From Trichloromonas sp034002365 (lineage in GTDB: Bacteria > Desulfobacterota > Desulfuromonadia > Desulfuromonadales > Trichloromonadaceae), in contig JAVFAR010000027.1 of the NCBI GenBank assembly GCA_034002365.1, forward strand, positions 1-27,481: a stretch of 27,481 nt of DNA. Reading direction: 5' to 3'. The position numbers and the translations under genes are program-made. The notes beneath the pieces are model-generated. The model did not search any database and was not told the origin of the DNA. It was given only the letters and a program-made list of their open reading frames with translations. Shown one piece after another: positions 17,433 through 25,307 of this stretch. Numbering within the stretch: position 1 is the stretch's first letter; every line of letters begins with the position of its first letter.

Positions 17433-20041
17433 CGAATATGCATTCCGGTTTCCGCAACCTGGCCCTTGTGCTGTTGCTCTTGTCGCTGGCGGGGTGCGGC
17501 GGCACCCGGGCTTTCAAGGTCGGGGAAGATCTGCACCGGCAGGGGCGCTACGAAGAGGCGGTGGCCAAATTCGCCGAGGCGGTGGAGCGCTCCCCGGAAA
17601 GCCGGGAGTACCGACTCAACCTGCTCAAGGCCAAGACCCGGGCGGCCCAGGAGCGGCTCGCCGAGGGCCGGCGGCTGGCCGGACTCGGTCAGTACGACGG
17701 CGCCCTTCATGAGTTGCGCCAGGCGCGGGCGCTGGATCCCACCCTCGCCGTCACCGGCCAGGAACTGGAACGGGTCGAGGCACTGGCGACGGCGGAGAAC
17801 CTTCTTGCCGAAGCGGAAGGTTTCTACCGGGCGCGGCGCTACGGCAACGCCAAGGTCACCCTCACCCGGCTGCTGGAGATCAGCCCCGGTCATCCCCGGG
17901 CCCTGGAGCTACAGGAGCAGGTGCAAAAGACTGCCGGCACCCTCATGGACGGTTTCGAGCTCGACGTCGATTCGGACACGACCATCACCCTGACCTTCAA
18001 ATCGGCCAAGACCAAGGAGGTTTTCGGCATCCTCTCCAAGCTGTCGGGGATCAACTTCATCTTCGACGAGGAGATGAAGGAGCAGACCGTTTCTCTTTCC
18101 TTCGAGAAGGCGACCTTCGCCCAGGCCCTGGAACTCCTGCTGCGCATGAACGGCCTGGGCAAGAAGGTACTGAACAGCAAGACCATCATCATCTACAGCA
18201 ATTCCAAGGAGAAGGCCAAGCAGTACGAGGATCACATCATCCAGACCTTCTACCTGTCGCACATCGACGCCAAGAAGGCGGTCAACATGCTGCGCACCAT
18301 GCTGCAGCTGCGCAAAATCTATGTCCACGAGGAACTTAACGCCCTGGTCATCCGCGATACCCCGCAGGTCATCAAACTCGCCCAGCAGGTCATCGAGGCC
18401 GCTGACCGGGGGGACGCGGAGGTGGTCCTCGATCTGGAACTGGTCGAGGTGACCCACAACAACGAGCTGAAGATCGGCCCGACCCTGAGCACAAATTCGG
18501 TCAGTTTCGGCCTGAGCAAGGACGGCCAGAACATCGTCTCCGACACTCTCACCGCCGGCTCGACGACGGTTTCCTCGGGAACCGATTCCACCACCACGGG
18601 CCTGGCCAACAATCTGGTCTCGGGGCTGAGCAGCCTGCAGACCTTCTACACCCTGCCGACCGCGACCTTCGACGTGCTGCGCAAGCTGACCGATTCGGAG
18701 ATCCTCGCCAATCCCAGCATCCGGGTGAAAAACAAAGAAAAGGCCAAGGTGCACATCGGCAGCCGCGAGCCGGTCATCACCGTGACCATCAACGGCGATC
18801 AGACCTCGGAGAACATCCAGTATGTGGATGTCGGGGTCAAGCTCGATGTCGAGCCCCTCATCCAGCTCGACAATACGGTAGTGACCAAGCTCAATCTCGA
18901 AGTCAGCAACGCCACCCGGCTGGCCGCCTTGAAGAGCGGCACCACGCCGCTGGTTATTTCCACCACCAACGCCACCACCGCCCTGGTCCTCAAGGACGGC
19001 GAACAGACGGTCATCGGCGGCCTGCTGCGGGACGACAGTTCGAAAAGCAAGACGACCATCCCCATTCTCGGCGATATTCCCCTGATCGGGCACTTCTTCA
19101 CCGGGCACAACAACAACAAGACCAAGCGCGAGATTCTCCTCTCCATCACGCCGCATATCGTGAAAAAGCTCGATATGCCGGAAGCGGCCGTGGCCAGCAT
19201 CTGGTCGGGGGGGGAGGACGAGTTGCGCGCCGGCGCCAATTTCGGCTCCTTTGCCTATTTCAAGCCGGAGCTGGAAGAGCCCCTTCCCGTCATGGCGCCG
19301 GGAGCGGCGGCGGTTGCGGCCCCTCCCGGCGGGCTTCCGGAAGGGTTCGTCGAGGTGCCGGTGAGCGAGGATTATGAAGAGGTGGTCGATGGCGACGTTG
19401 CCGCCGTTCCCGAAGCGCCCGTCGGTGGCGTCGGGCCGTTGCCGGGAGTTCCCACCGCACCCCCGGCAACGGCTCCGCCCGCGGCGGCGTTGCCGGTCAC
19501 GCCGGAACCGGCTTCCGTCCCCGCCCCGCCGGAAATTCCGCAGGCTCCGTCTTCTACACCAGAGGCGGCTGTCGCGCCGGCGGCAACGTCAACTGCGACG
19601 GGTATCCCCGAACTGCCCAGGCTCGGGGATCGTGCCCGGGTCTCTTTCACCGGGCCCGCTACGGTCGGCGTCGGGCAGGAGGTGGTGCTGGAGGCGATGG
19701 TCGAGGAGATCACCGGATTGTACAGCGCCCCGCTCTTTGTCCGTTTCGATAGCCAGAAACTGAGCTTCGTTCGCGCCGAGGAGGGGGATTTCCTCAAGGC
19801 GGGCGGACAGTCGACCCTCTTCACCAGCAGCGTCAACCAGGAGAAGGGGGAGCTGATCGTCGGCTACAAGCAGGGGCTGGGAGGCCCCGGAGCGAGCGGG
19901 AGCGGCAAACTCTTCCGCCTGGTCTTCAAGGGCCGGGCCGCCGGTTCGGCGCAGGTCGGCTTCGATCGCATCAATTTCCGCGACCCCGCCGGAAACCGTC
20001 TGGTGGTATTGCCCATGTCCACCACTCTGGAGGTGCGATAA
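17429..20041 (+). CDS. gspD: secretin (GspD/PilQ family) with TPR-like front and C-terminal cohesin domain
   Basis: An 870-aa outer-membrane secretin with unusual ends. A lipoprotein signal ends LAGC at Cys23. Residues 25-170 are TPR-like helices (HRQGRYEEAVAKFAEAVERS, then FYRARRYGNAKVTLTRLLEI). An N0/STN domain covers about 187-265 and an N1 ring domain about 270-332 (TFYLSHIDAKKAVNMLRTML). The secretin core runs from about 333 to 580, with VLKDGEQTVIGGLLRDD and TIPILGDIPLIGHFF, the classic C-terminal signature. A Pro/Ala linker (about 620-730) leads to a cohesin-like beta domain at about 735-869. Fewer N domains than classical GspD suggest a PilQ/MshL-like architecture. It overlaps the preceding gene (ATGA), and a pseudopilin gene follows 7 nt on. 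Confidence 0.94.
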   Translation: MTNMHSGFRNLALVLLLLSLAGCGGTRAFKVGEDLHRQGRYEEAVAKFAEAVERSPESREYRLNLLKAKTRAAQERLAEGRRLAGLGQYDGALHELRQARALDPTLAVTGQELERVEALATAENLLAEAEGFYRARRYGNAKVTLTRLLEISPGHPRALELQEQVQKTAGTLMDGFELDVDSDTTITLTFKSAKTKEVFGILSKLSGINFIFDEEMKEQTVSLSFEKATFAQALELLLRMNGLGKKVLNSKTIIIYSNSKEKAKQYEDHIIQTFYLSHIDAKKAVNMLRTMLQLRKIYVHEELNALVIRDTPQVIKLAQQVIEAADRGDAEVVLDLELVEVTHNNELKIGPTLSTNSVSFGLSKDGQNIVSDTLTAGSTTVSSGTDSTTTGLANNLVSGLSSLQTFYTLPTATFDVLRKLTDSEILANPSIRVKNKEKAKVHIGSREPVITVTINGDQTSENIQYVDVGVKLDVEPLIQLDNTVVTKLNLEVSNATRLAALKSGTTPLVISTTNATTALVLKDGEQTVIGGLLRDDSSKSKTTIPILGDIPLIGHFFTGHNNNKTKREILLSITPHIVKKLDMPEAAVASIWSGGEDELRAGANFGSFAYFKPELEEPLPVMAPGAAAVAAPPGGLPEGFVEVPVSEDYEEVVDGDVAAVPEAPVGGVGPLPGVPTAPPATAPPAAALPVTPEPASVPAPPEIPQAPSSTPEAAVAPAATSTATGIPELPRLGDRARVSFTGPATVGVGQEVVLEAMVEEITGLYSAPLFVRFDSQKLSFVRAEEGDFLKAGGQSTLFTSSVNQEKGELIVGYKQGLGGPGASGSGKLFRLVFKGRAAGSAQVGFDRINFRDPAGNRLVVLPMSTTLEVR

Positions 20042-20048
20042 GCTTTCC

Positions 20049-20543
20049 ATGACGCGCCGCCCGCGATTTTCTTCCGCACGGGGATTGACCCTGGTCGAGC
20101 TGCTGGTCGCCATGGCGATCCTCTCGGTATTGGCGGCGGCGGTGTTGCCGGTCGCCGAAGTGACCGTGCGCCGCACCAAGGAGATCGAACTGCGCCGCGC
20201 CCTGCGCGAAATCCGTAGCGCCATCGACGCCTACAAGGATGATTACGACAAGGCGGTGGAGGAGAACACTCTCCCCGGCGGCGCTTCTCTCGGCGACTCG
20301 GGCTATCCCGAAGATCTGGAAACCCTGGTGACGGGCAAGGACTGGGGCGGGCCGAACAAGATAAAACGCAAGTACCTGCGCCGTATCCCTCCCGATCCCT
20401 TCGACGAATACGGCGACGGCTGGGGCTTGCGCTCCTACGCCGACGATGCCGATTCGACGGTCTGGGGGGGGGAGGACGTTTACGATGTCTATTCCCAGAG
20501 CAGCCGGACGGCCCTTGACGGCACCCTTTACTCCACCTGGTGA
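20049..20543 (+). CDS. GspG-type pseudopilin 1
   Basis: A 164-aa prepilin-like protein. The class III signal is clear: a basic leader ending in Gly12, cleavage before Leu13, and Glu17 at +5 (LTLVELLVAMAILSVLAAAV). Leucine in place of the usual phenylalanine at +1 is a minor oddity. After the N-terminal helix comes a GspG-like C-terminal domain (YPEDLETLVTGKDWGGPN, then YLRRIPPDPFDEYGDGWG). Pseudopilins form the piston-like filament under the secretin. No prepilin peptidase gene is in the window; an unlinked PilD would be needed. Corresponds by position and type to a pseudopilin of the Oxp cluster of Geobacter, from memory. Confidence 0.92.
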   Translation: MTRRPRFSSARGLTLVELLVAMAILSVLAAAVLPVAEVTVRRTKEIELRRALREIRSAIDAYKDDYDKAVEENTLPGGASLGDSGYPEDLETLVTGKDWGGPNKIKRKYLRRIPPDPFDEYGDGWGLRSYADDADSTVWGGEDVYDVYSQSSRTALDGTLYSTW

Positions 20544-20551
20544 ATGCCTCC

Positions 20552-20959
20552 ATGCGGATCATTAAATGTTTGCGCCATCGTCCCCGGGGGTTTACCCTGG
20601 TCGAACTGTTGATCGTCATGACCGTTATCGGCATCCTGGCGAGCATCTCCGTGCCGAGCTATCAGCGCAGCCTGATCAAGGCGCGGGAAACGGTGCTCAT
20701 GGAGGATCTTTATCAGATCCGCCGGGCGACGGACGCCTACTATGCCGATAACGCGGCCTATCCCGAATCCCTGGAGGATCTGATCAACAAGCGCTATCTG
20801 CGGGGGGTGCCCCGCGATCCCTTCACCGGCGAGAGCGAATGGGAGTGCATTCCCCCGGAAGCCACGGACGACGGGGACTTGGCGCCGGGGGGGTGTTACG
20901 ATTTCCGCAGCGTCAGCGATCTGGTCGGGCTCAACGGCATTCCCTACAACGAGTGGTGA
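20552..20959 (+). CDS. GspG-type pseudopilin 2 (OxpG-like)
   Basis: A pseudopilin of 135 aa from ATG 20552, or 139 aa if the GTG at 20540 is used; the GTG overlaps the stop of pseudopilin 1, and neither has a strong ribosome-binding site. The signal is classic: RG then FTLVELLIVMTVIGILASIS with Phe +1 and Glu +5. The C-terminal part matches the GspG core (AYPESLEDLINKRYLRGVPR, DPFTGESEWEC). This and the first pseudopilin are the only pilin-like genes here, so the system lacks obvious H, I, J and K minor pseudopilins. A diverged repeat element follows the stop directly. Confidence 0.92.
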   Translation: MRIIKCLRHRPRGFTLVELLIVMTVIGILASISVPSYQRSLIKARETVLMEDLYQIRRATDAYYADNAAYPESLEDLINKRYLRGVPRDPFTGESEWECIPPEATDDGDLAPGGCYDFRSVSDLVGLNGIPYNEW

Positions 20960-21083
20960 TGGCGTCGCTAAAGCCCACCAACTGCGGCGTTGCCGCCGCC
21001 GGTTCGCGGCTTCGACGTACGTCAGTACCCCTCATTGCTCGCCGATTGCGCACCTTGCATTGGGCGCTTTTTGCTCAGCCATC
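20958..21083 (+). repeat. dispersed palindromic repeat, diverged copy 3
   Basis: Shares with copies 1 and 2 the blocks CTGCGGCGTTGCC, GACGTAC, CCTTGCAT/TGGGC and the T-rich end TTTTTGCTCAGCC. Its ends GATGGCGTCGCTAAAGCCCA and TGGGCGCTTTTTGCTCAGCC pair imperfectly, with small gaps. It begins inside the stop codon of pseudopilin 2 and fills most of the spacer before ftsE. It looks like a separate subfamily of the same element. Confidence 0.7.
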
Positions 21084-21122
21084 CAACGAGATGCTTTTTG
21101 CCAAAACATCAATGGTAAGTCC

Positions 21123-21788
21123 ATGATCCAGTTTTATAATGTCTGCAAGTCGTACAAAAAAGACGCGGCCGCGCTGATCGATCTCAACCTGAAGATTCCC
21201 AAGGGGGATTTTGTCTACATCACCGGGCCTTCCGGCGCCGGCAAATCGACCCTGCTCAAGCTCCTCTATGCGGCGGAAAAGCCGACCCGGGGGCAGATCC
21301 TCATCAACGGCCAGAACGTGACGCGCATGGGCAGCCGGCAGATTCCCTTTCTGCGGCGGCGCTTGGGCATCGTCTTCCAGGATTTCAAGCTGCTCAATAC
21401 CCGCACGGTTTTCGAAAATGTCGCCTTTCCCCTGGAGGTGCAGGGGCGCAAGCGCATGGAAGTGGGAAAGAAGGTCTTTCAGACCTTGAAACTGGTGGGC
21501 CTGGAGCATAAACTGAATCGTCTGCCGCTGGAACTGTCCGGGGGCGAGCAGCAGCGGGTGGCGGTGGCCCGGGCGCTGGTGATCGATCCGCTGGTGCTGA
21601 TTGCCGACGAACCGACGGGCAATCTCGATCCGGAGGTGACCCTGGATATCATGGAGCTCTTCAAAGGGGCCAACGCCCGGGGATCGACGGTGCTCTTGGC
21701 GACCCACGACCGGGAGATGATCCGCCGTTTTCCCCGGCGGGTGCTGACCCTGGAGCATGGGCGCCTGATCGAGGACCGCCCGGCCTGA
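21123..21788 (+). CDS. ftsE: cell-division ABC transporter ATP-binding protein FtsE
   Basis: A 222-aa ABC ATPase, the usual FtsE length. Walker A GPSGAGKS is at 35-42, the Q-loop region is VFQDFKLL, the ABC signature LSGGEQQR is at 138-145, and Walker B ends at Asp162-Glu163 followed by PTGNLD. Together with FtsX it forms a mechanotransmission complex at the division ring that turns on murein hydrolases in the periplasm rather than moving a substrate. ATG 21123 is selected because the protein family starts MIQFYNVCKSY; upstream in-frame sequence is the repeat element. Only a weak GGTAAG precedes it. ftsX follows after 23 nt. Confidence 0.96.
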   Translation: MIQFYNVCKSYKKDAAALIDLNLKIPKGDFVYITGPSGAGKSTLLKLLYAAEKPTRGQILINGQNVTRMGSRQIPFLRRRLGIVFQDFKLLNTRTVFENVAFPLEVQGRKRMEVGKKVFQTLKLVGLEHKLNRLPLELSGGEQQRVAVARALVIDPLVLIADEPTGNLDPEVTLDIMELFKGANARGSTVLLATHDREMIRRFPRRVLTLEHGRLIEDRPA

Positions 21789-21811
21789 GACAAGCGAATA
21801 AAGGATAACGA

Positions 21812-22705
21812 GTGGAACGCTTGATCTATTTTTTTCTGCGGGCCTTGCGCAACATGCGCCAGTGCCCGTTGCTTTGTGGGGTGGCGGTGGGCACGGCGGC
21901 GGTGGCCCTGACCATCATCGCCTTTTTTGCCCTGGTGGTCATCAACGTGCAGCAGCTCACCGACCATATCGGTGAACGGGTGGAGATCGTCGCCTATCTG
22001 GACCGCGTCCCCGAGGCGGGGGCGCTCAAGGCCTTGCGCGCAAAGGTCGAGGCCTTACCCGAGGTGGCCGATGTCGGCTACACCTCCCGGGAAGAGGCCA
22101 TGACCCTCTTCAAAAAACGGCTGGGCCGGGATGCGGATCTGCTCGAAGGGGTCGGTCCCGAAATCCTGCCGGCATCGCTCTCCATCACCCTCAAACCCGA
22201 TTTCCGCACCCCCGCCGAAGTCGAGCGGGTGGTCGCTACCCTGCGTACGGATCTCGGTCTCGACGAGGTGCGTTTCGGCCGGGAATGGCTGGAAAAATTC
22301 GAGGCCTTCGTTACCCTGCTCAAGATCGGCGGGGCGGTGATCGGCGGCTTTCTTCTTTTTGCCGCCCTCTTCATCGTTTCCAACACCATTCGCCTCACCC
22401 AGTATGCCCGTCGCGACGAACTGGAGGTGATGGGTCTGGTCGGGGCGACGAGCATGTTCATCAAAACCCCTTTTCTCATCGAAGGCGCCCTGCAGGGCCT
22501 GCTCGGCGGCCTGATCGCCGTCGGCCTCGCCTTTGCCGTCTTCCGTTATTTTCTGCACGAGGCCCTGGCTTCCCTGCTTCTCGCCTCGGCCAGCGGTTCC
22601 ATCGTCTTTCTTCCCCTCGGGTTGCAGCTGCTGCTGGTCTCCGCCGGAGTCTTTCTCGGTTTCTTCGGCAGTATCATGTCTTTGCGTAAACTGGTGCGGA
22701 TTTGA
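21812..22705 (+). CDS. ftsX: cell-division protein FtsX
   Basis: A 297-aa permease-like partner of FtsE. There are four membrane segments, near residues 25-48, 170-192, 222-247 and 262-290. The large periplasmic loop between the first two (about 50-165) contains the region that binds EnvC-type activators (REEAMTLFKKRLGRDADLLE is typical). The start is GTG 21812, 6 nt after AAGGA (21801-21805). Its stop overlaps the TTG start of the next gene, envC, which is its expected partner, so coupled expression makes sense. Confidence 0.95.
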   Translation: MERLIYFFLRALRNMRQCPLLCGVAVGTAAVALTIIAFFALVVINVQQLTDHIGERVEIVAYLDRVPEAGALKALRAKVEALPEVADVGYTSREEAMTLFKKRLGRDADLLEGVGPEILPASLSITLKPDFRTPAEVERVVATLRTDLGLDEVRFGREWLEKFEAFVTLLKIGGAVIGGFLLFAALFIVSNTIRLTQYARRDELEVMGLVGATSMFIKTPFLIEGALQGLLGGLIAVGLAFAVFRYFLHEALASLLLASASGSIVFLPLGLQLLLVSAGVFLGFFGSIMSLRKLVRI

Positions 22706-23892
22706 AGTCACGGATCGGTTTTTTTCTTGTTCCGCTTTTCTGTGCGCTGCTGGTTTGCCCCTCGGGGGAGAGTCTGGCCGCCGGCAAGAAGGCCGACGAA
22801 ACCCGGCAGTCTCTCAAGGAGATCGAGCAGCGTCTTTCCCAGGCGAGCAAATCCCTCTCGAAGAAGGAAAAAGAGGAGAAGTCCCTGGGGAAGGATCTGA
22901 AGACGGTGGAGAGCGAACTGGCGCGCCTGCAACAAAACATGGCGAACCAGGATAAGCGTCTTGTTTCCCTCAAGGAGGAACTGGCCGCGGCCGAAGGGGA
23001 GAGCGTTCGCCGGAAAGAGGCGGCCGAGTCGTTGCGGGGACAAGTGGAGCAGCGCCTGGTGACCCTCTACAAGGACGGGGACATGGGCTTGCTGCGGGCC
23101 CTGATGCTGGCGCGGAGTCCGGCGCGCATGGCCGAGGATTACGAATTTTTCGGGCGCATCGTTCGCCGGGACCGGGAACTCCTGGACGGTTACCGACGGC
23201 GCCTGGAGGAGCTCAGCGCCACGCGCGAACGGCTCGCGGGTTTGCAAGCGGAGCAGGAAGCGCTGGTGGCCCAGGGGCGGCGCGACCGGGACTCCCTGAA
23301 GAAAGCGGCCGAACTGAAGAAGCGGCTGCTGGCCAAGGTCAAGACCGACAAAGGCAAGCTCGCCGGCGAGGTCGCCGCCCTCAAGGAGCGGGCCGCGCGG
23401 CTGTCGAGTCTGGTCAAAAAACTTGAATCGACCAAGCCCCCGGCGTATACTTCCAAACCTTCCGCGCAAGATCCCAAAACCCCTCTGGCCAACCCCTTCG
23501 GCCGGCAGAAGGGCCGGCTGTCCTGGCCGGTCAACGGCAAGGTCAAGGTCCCCTTCGGGACCGGGCGTCATGCCGATCTGGGAACCCTGTACGAAAGTCA
23601 CGGCATCGAAATCAGCGCCTCTCCGCAACAGCCGGTGACCGCCGTCTGGTCCGGCCGGGTTGCCTTCGCCAATGAGTTCAAGGGCTACGGCAATCTTCTC
23701 ATCCTCGACCACGGCGACAGCTACTATACCCTCTATGCCCAGGCTTCGCGCCTGGCGAAACGGGTCGGCGAGACGGTCGCCCAGGGGGAAACGGTGGCCT
23801 ATGCGGGCTATGACGGCAGCGATACGGTATACTTTGAAATCAGACATCGAGGGACGCCGCTCAACCCGGCGCCCTGGCTTAAACCTCGTTGA
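22702..23892 (+). CDS. envC: EnvC-like murein hydrolase activator (degenerate LytM domain)
   Basis: A 396-aa exported protein. The start is TTG 22702, overlapping the ftsX stop (TTGA); it gives a full signal peptide (MKSRIGFFLVPLFCALLVCP) and no ATG or GTG lies in a suitable place. Residues 28-245 are long coiled coils, as in EnvC. A LytM/M23 domain covers about 274-395 but its metal site is lost: the HxxxD motif reads Ser299...Glu303, the second histidine is Gln347 (YAQAS), and the HxH motif reads Thr375-Val-Tyr377. It therefore probably does not cut peptidoglycan itself but activates amidases when driven by FtsEX, as known for E. coli EnvC. Position beside ftsX supports this. Confidence 0.93.
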   Translation: MKSRIGFFLVPLFCALLVCPSGESLAAGKKADETRQSLKEIEQRLSQASKSLSKKEKEEKSLGKDLKTVESELARLQQNMANQDKRLVSLKEELAAAEGESVRRKEAAESLRGQVEQRLVTLYKDGDMGLLRALMLARSPARMAEDYEFFGRIVRRDRELLDGYRRRLEELSATRERLAGLQAEQEALVAQGRRDRDSLKKAAELKKRLLAKVKTDKGKLAGEVAALKERAARLSSLVKKLESTKPPAYTSKPSAQDPKTPLANPFGRQKGRLSWPVNGKVKVPFGTGRHADLGTLYESHGIEISASPQQPVTAVWSGRVAFANEFKGYGNLLILDHGDSYYTLYAQASRLAKRVGETVAQGETVAYAGYDGSDTVYFEIRHRGTPLNPAPWLKPR

Positions 23893-23918
23893 GGTTGCCC
23901 CACCCGGAGGATTCATCC

Positions 23919-25241
23919 ATGTTCAAACGCCGCTGGTTGCGCCTGTTGGTTCTGTTGATCTGTTTTCCCATCGGTTGGCTGGCGGTTGCCCAGCTGACGC
24001 GGCCCCTTGCCGCCGAGGCCAAGTCCCAGTATGAGGATATCCGCCTTTTTACCGACGTCCTGGCGCTGGTGCGCAAGAGCTACGTCGAAGAAGTACCCAT
24101 GCAGGAACTCATCTACGGAGCCATCGACGGCATGCTCGCCGCCCTCGATCCCCATTCCTCCTTTATGCCCCCCGACGTCTACAAAGAGATGAAGGACGAC
24201 ACGCGCGGCGAATTCGGCGGCATCGGCATCGAAATCACCATCAAGGACGGCGTCCTCACCGTCGTTTCCCCCATCGAGGATACGCCGGCCTACCGGGCGG
24301 GGCTGCAGGCGGGGGATCAGATCGTCAAGATCGGCGACGGCTTTACCAAGGACATGAGCGTCATGGACGCGGTCAAGCTCATGCGCGGCCCCAAGGGGAG
24401 CCCGATCCGCATCACCATCTTCCGTGAAGCCTTCGAAAAACCGAAGGAATTCGAGCTCAAGCGGGAAATCATCAAGATCCGCAGCGTCAAGGCCCGGACC
24501 CTGGAGGACGGCTACGGCTATGTGCGCCTGGCCCAGTTCCAGGAGCGTACCGACGAAGAGTTGGCCAAAGCGCTCAAGGATTTGCGCAAGGAAAACGGCG
24601 GGCGCCTGGATGGGCTGGTTCTCGATCTGCGCAACAACCCCGGCGGCTTGCTGGAGCAGGCGGTGAAAGTGACCGATCTCTTCCTCGGCAAGGGACTGAT
24701 CGTCTACACCGATGGCCGCGAGGAAGGCAGCCGCATGGAATTTCACGCCCGGCCGGGAACGGAGGAAGAGGATTTCCCCCTGGTGGTGCTGATCAACAGC
24801 GGCAGCGCCAGTGCCTCGGAGATCGTCGCCGGGGCTCTCCAGGACCATGACCGGGCTCTGGTTCTGGGCACCCAGAGCTTCGGCAAGGGCTCGGTGCAGA
24901 CGGTGATTCCCTTGAGCGACAACTCCGGGCTGCGCCTGACCACGGCCCGCTACTACACCCCGAGCGGCACGTCCATCCAGGCGCGGGGCATCACCCCGGA
25001 TATTGTCGTCGCCCCGGCTGAGCTGAAAAAGGTGGGGGAGGGGGAGGCTGAACATTTCCGGGAGAAGGATCTGAGCAACCATTTCGATACCGAACCTCTC
25101 GAAGCCCAGCCGCGGGAGGCCGAAACGCCCCGGAAGTTCGACCTGAAGGCGGCGGACCGGGAGGATTATCAGCTGATGCGCGCCCTTGATCTGCTCAAGG
25201 GCTGGCGGGTCTTCCAGAAAATCAACGCCCCCGCCGCCTGA
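23919..25241 (+). CDS. ctpA: carboxy-terminal processing protease (S41 family)
   Basis: A 440-aa periplasmic serine protease. A signal anchor is at residues 6-27. A PDZ domain lies near 90-175 (GIGIEITIKDG, then YRAGLQAGDQIVKIGDG). The tail-specific protease domain holds the catalytic Ser298 (NSGSASASEI), Lys323 and Gln327 (FGKGSVQ), with the 25-residue Ser-Lys spacing seen in CtpB and Prc. ATG 23919 follows GGAGG (23906-23910) by 8 nt, so the start is clear. In many bacteria ctpA lies beside envC and a YibQ-like gene, as here, which suggests a role in controlling cell-wall hydrolases. An intrinsic terminator follows the gene. Confidence 0.96.
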   Translation: MFKRRWLRLLVLLICFPIGWLAVAQLTRPLAAEAKSQYEDIRLFTDVLALVRKSYVEEVPMQELIYGAIDGMLAALDPHSSFMPPDVYKEMKDDTRGEFGGIGIEITIKDGVLTVVSPIEDTPAYRAGLQAGDQIVKIGDGFTKDMSVMDAVKLMRGPKGSPIRITIFREAFEKPKEFELKREIIKIRSVKARTLEDGYGYVRLAQFQERTDEELAKALKDLRKENGGRLDGLVLDLRNNPGGLLEQAVKVTDLFLGKGLIVYTDGREEGSRMEFHARPGTEEEDFPLVVLINSGSASASEIVAGALQDHDRALVLGTQSFGKGSVQTVIPLSDNSGLRLTTARYYTPSGTSIQARGITPDIVVAPAELKKVGEGEAEHFREKDLSNHFDTEPLEAQPREAETPRKFDLKAADREDYQLMRALDLLKGWRVFQKINAPAA

Positions 25242-25266
25242 CCGGCGGGATTCTTCGACTCACGAC

Positions 25267-25293
25267 GGGGGGAGAATATCCCCCCTTTTTTTT
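25267..25293 (+). terminator. Rho-independent terminator after ctpA
   Basis: Stem GGGGGGA (25267-25273) with TCCCCCC (25279-25285), loop GAATA, then eight T residues. It lies only 14 nt before the start of the downstream deacetylase-like gene, so that gene depends on readthrough, unless it has a promoter not recognised here. Confidence 0.85.
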
Positions 25294-25307
25294 CTGGTTT
25301 ATGCCCC

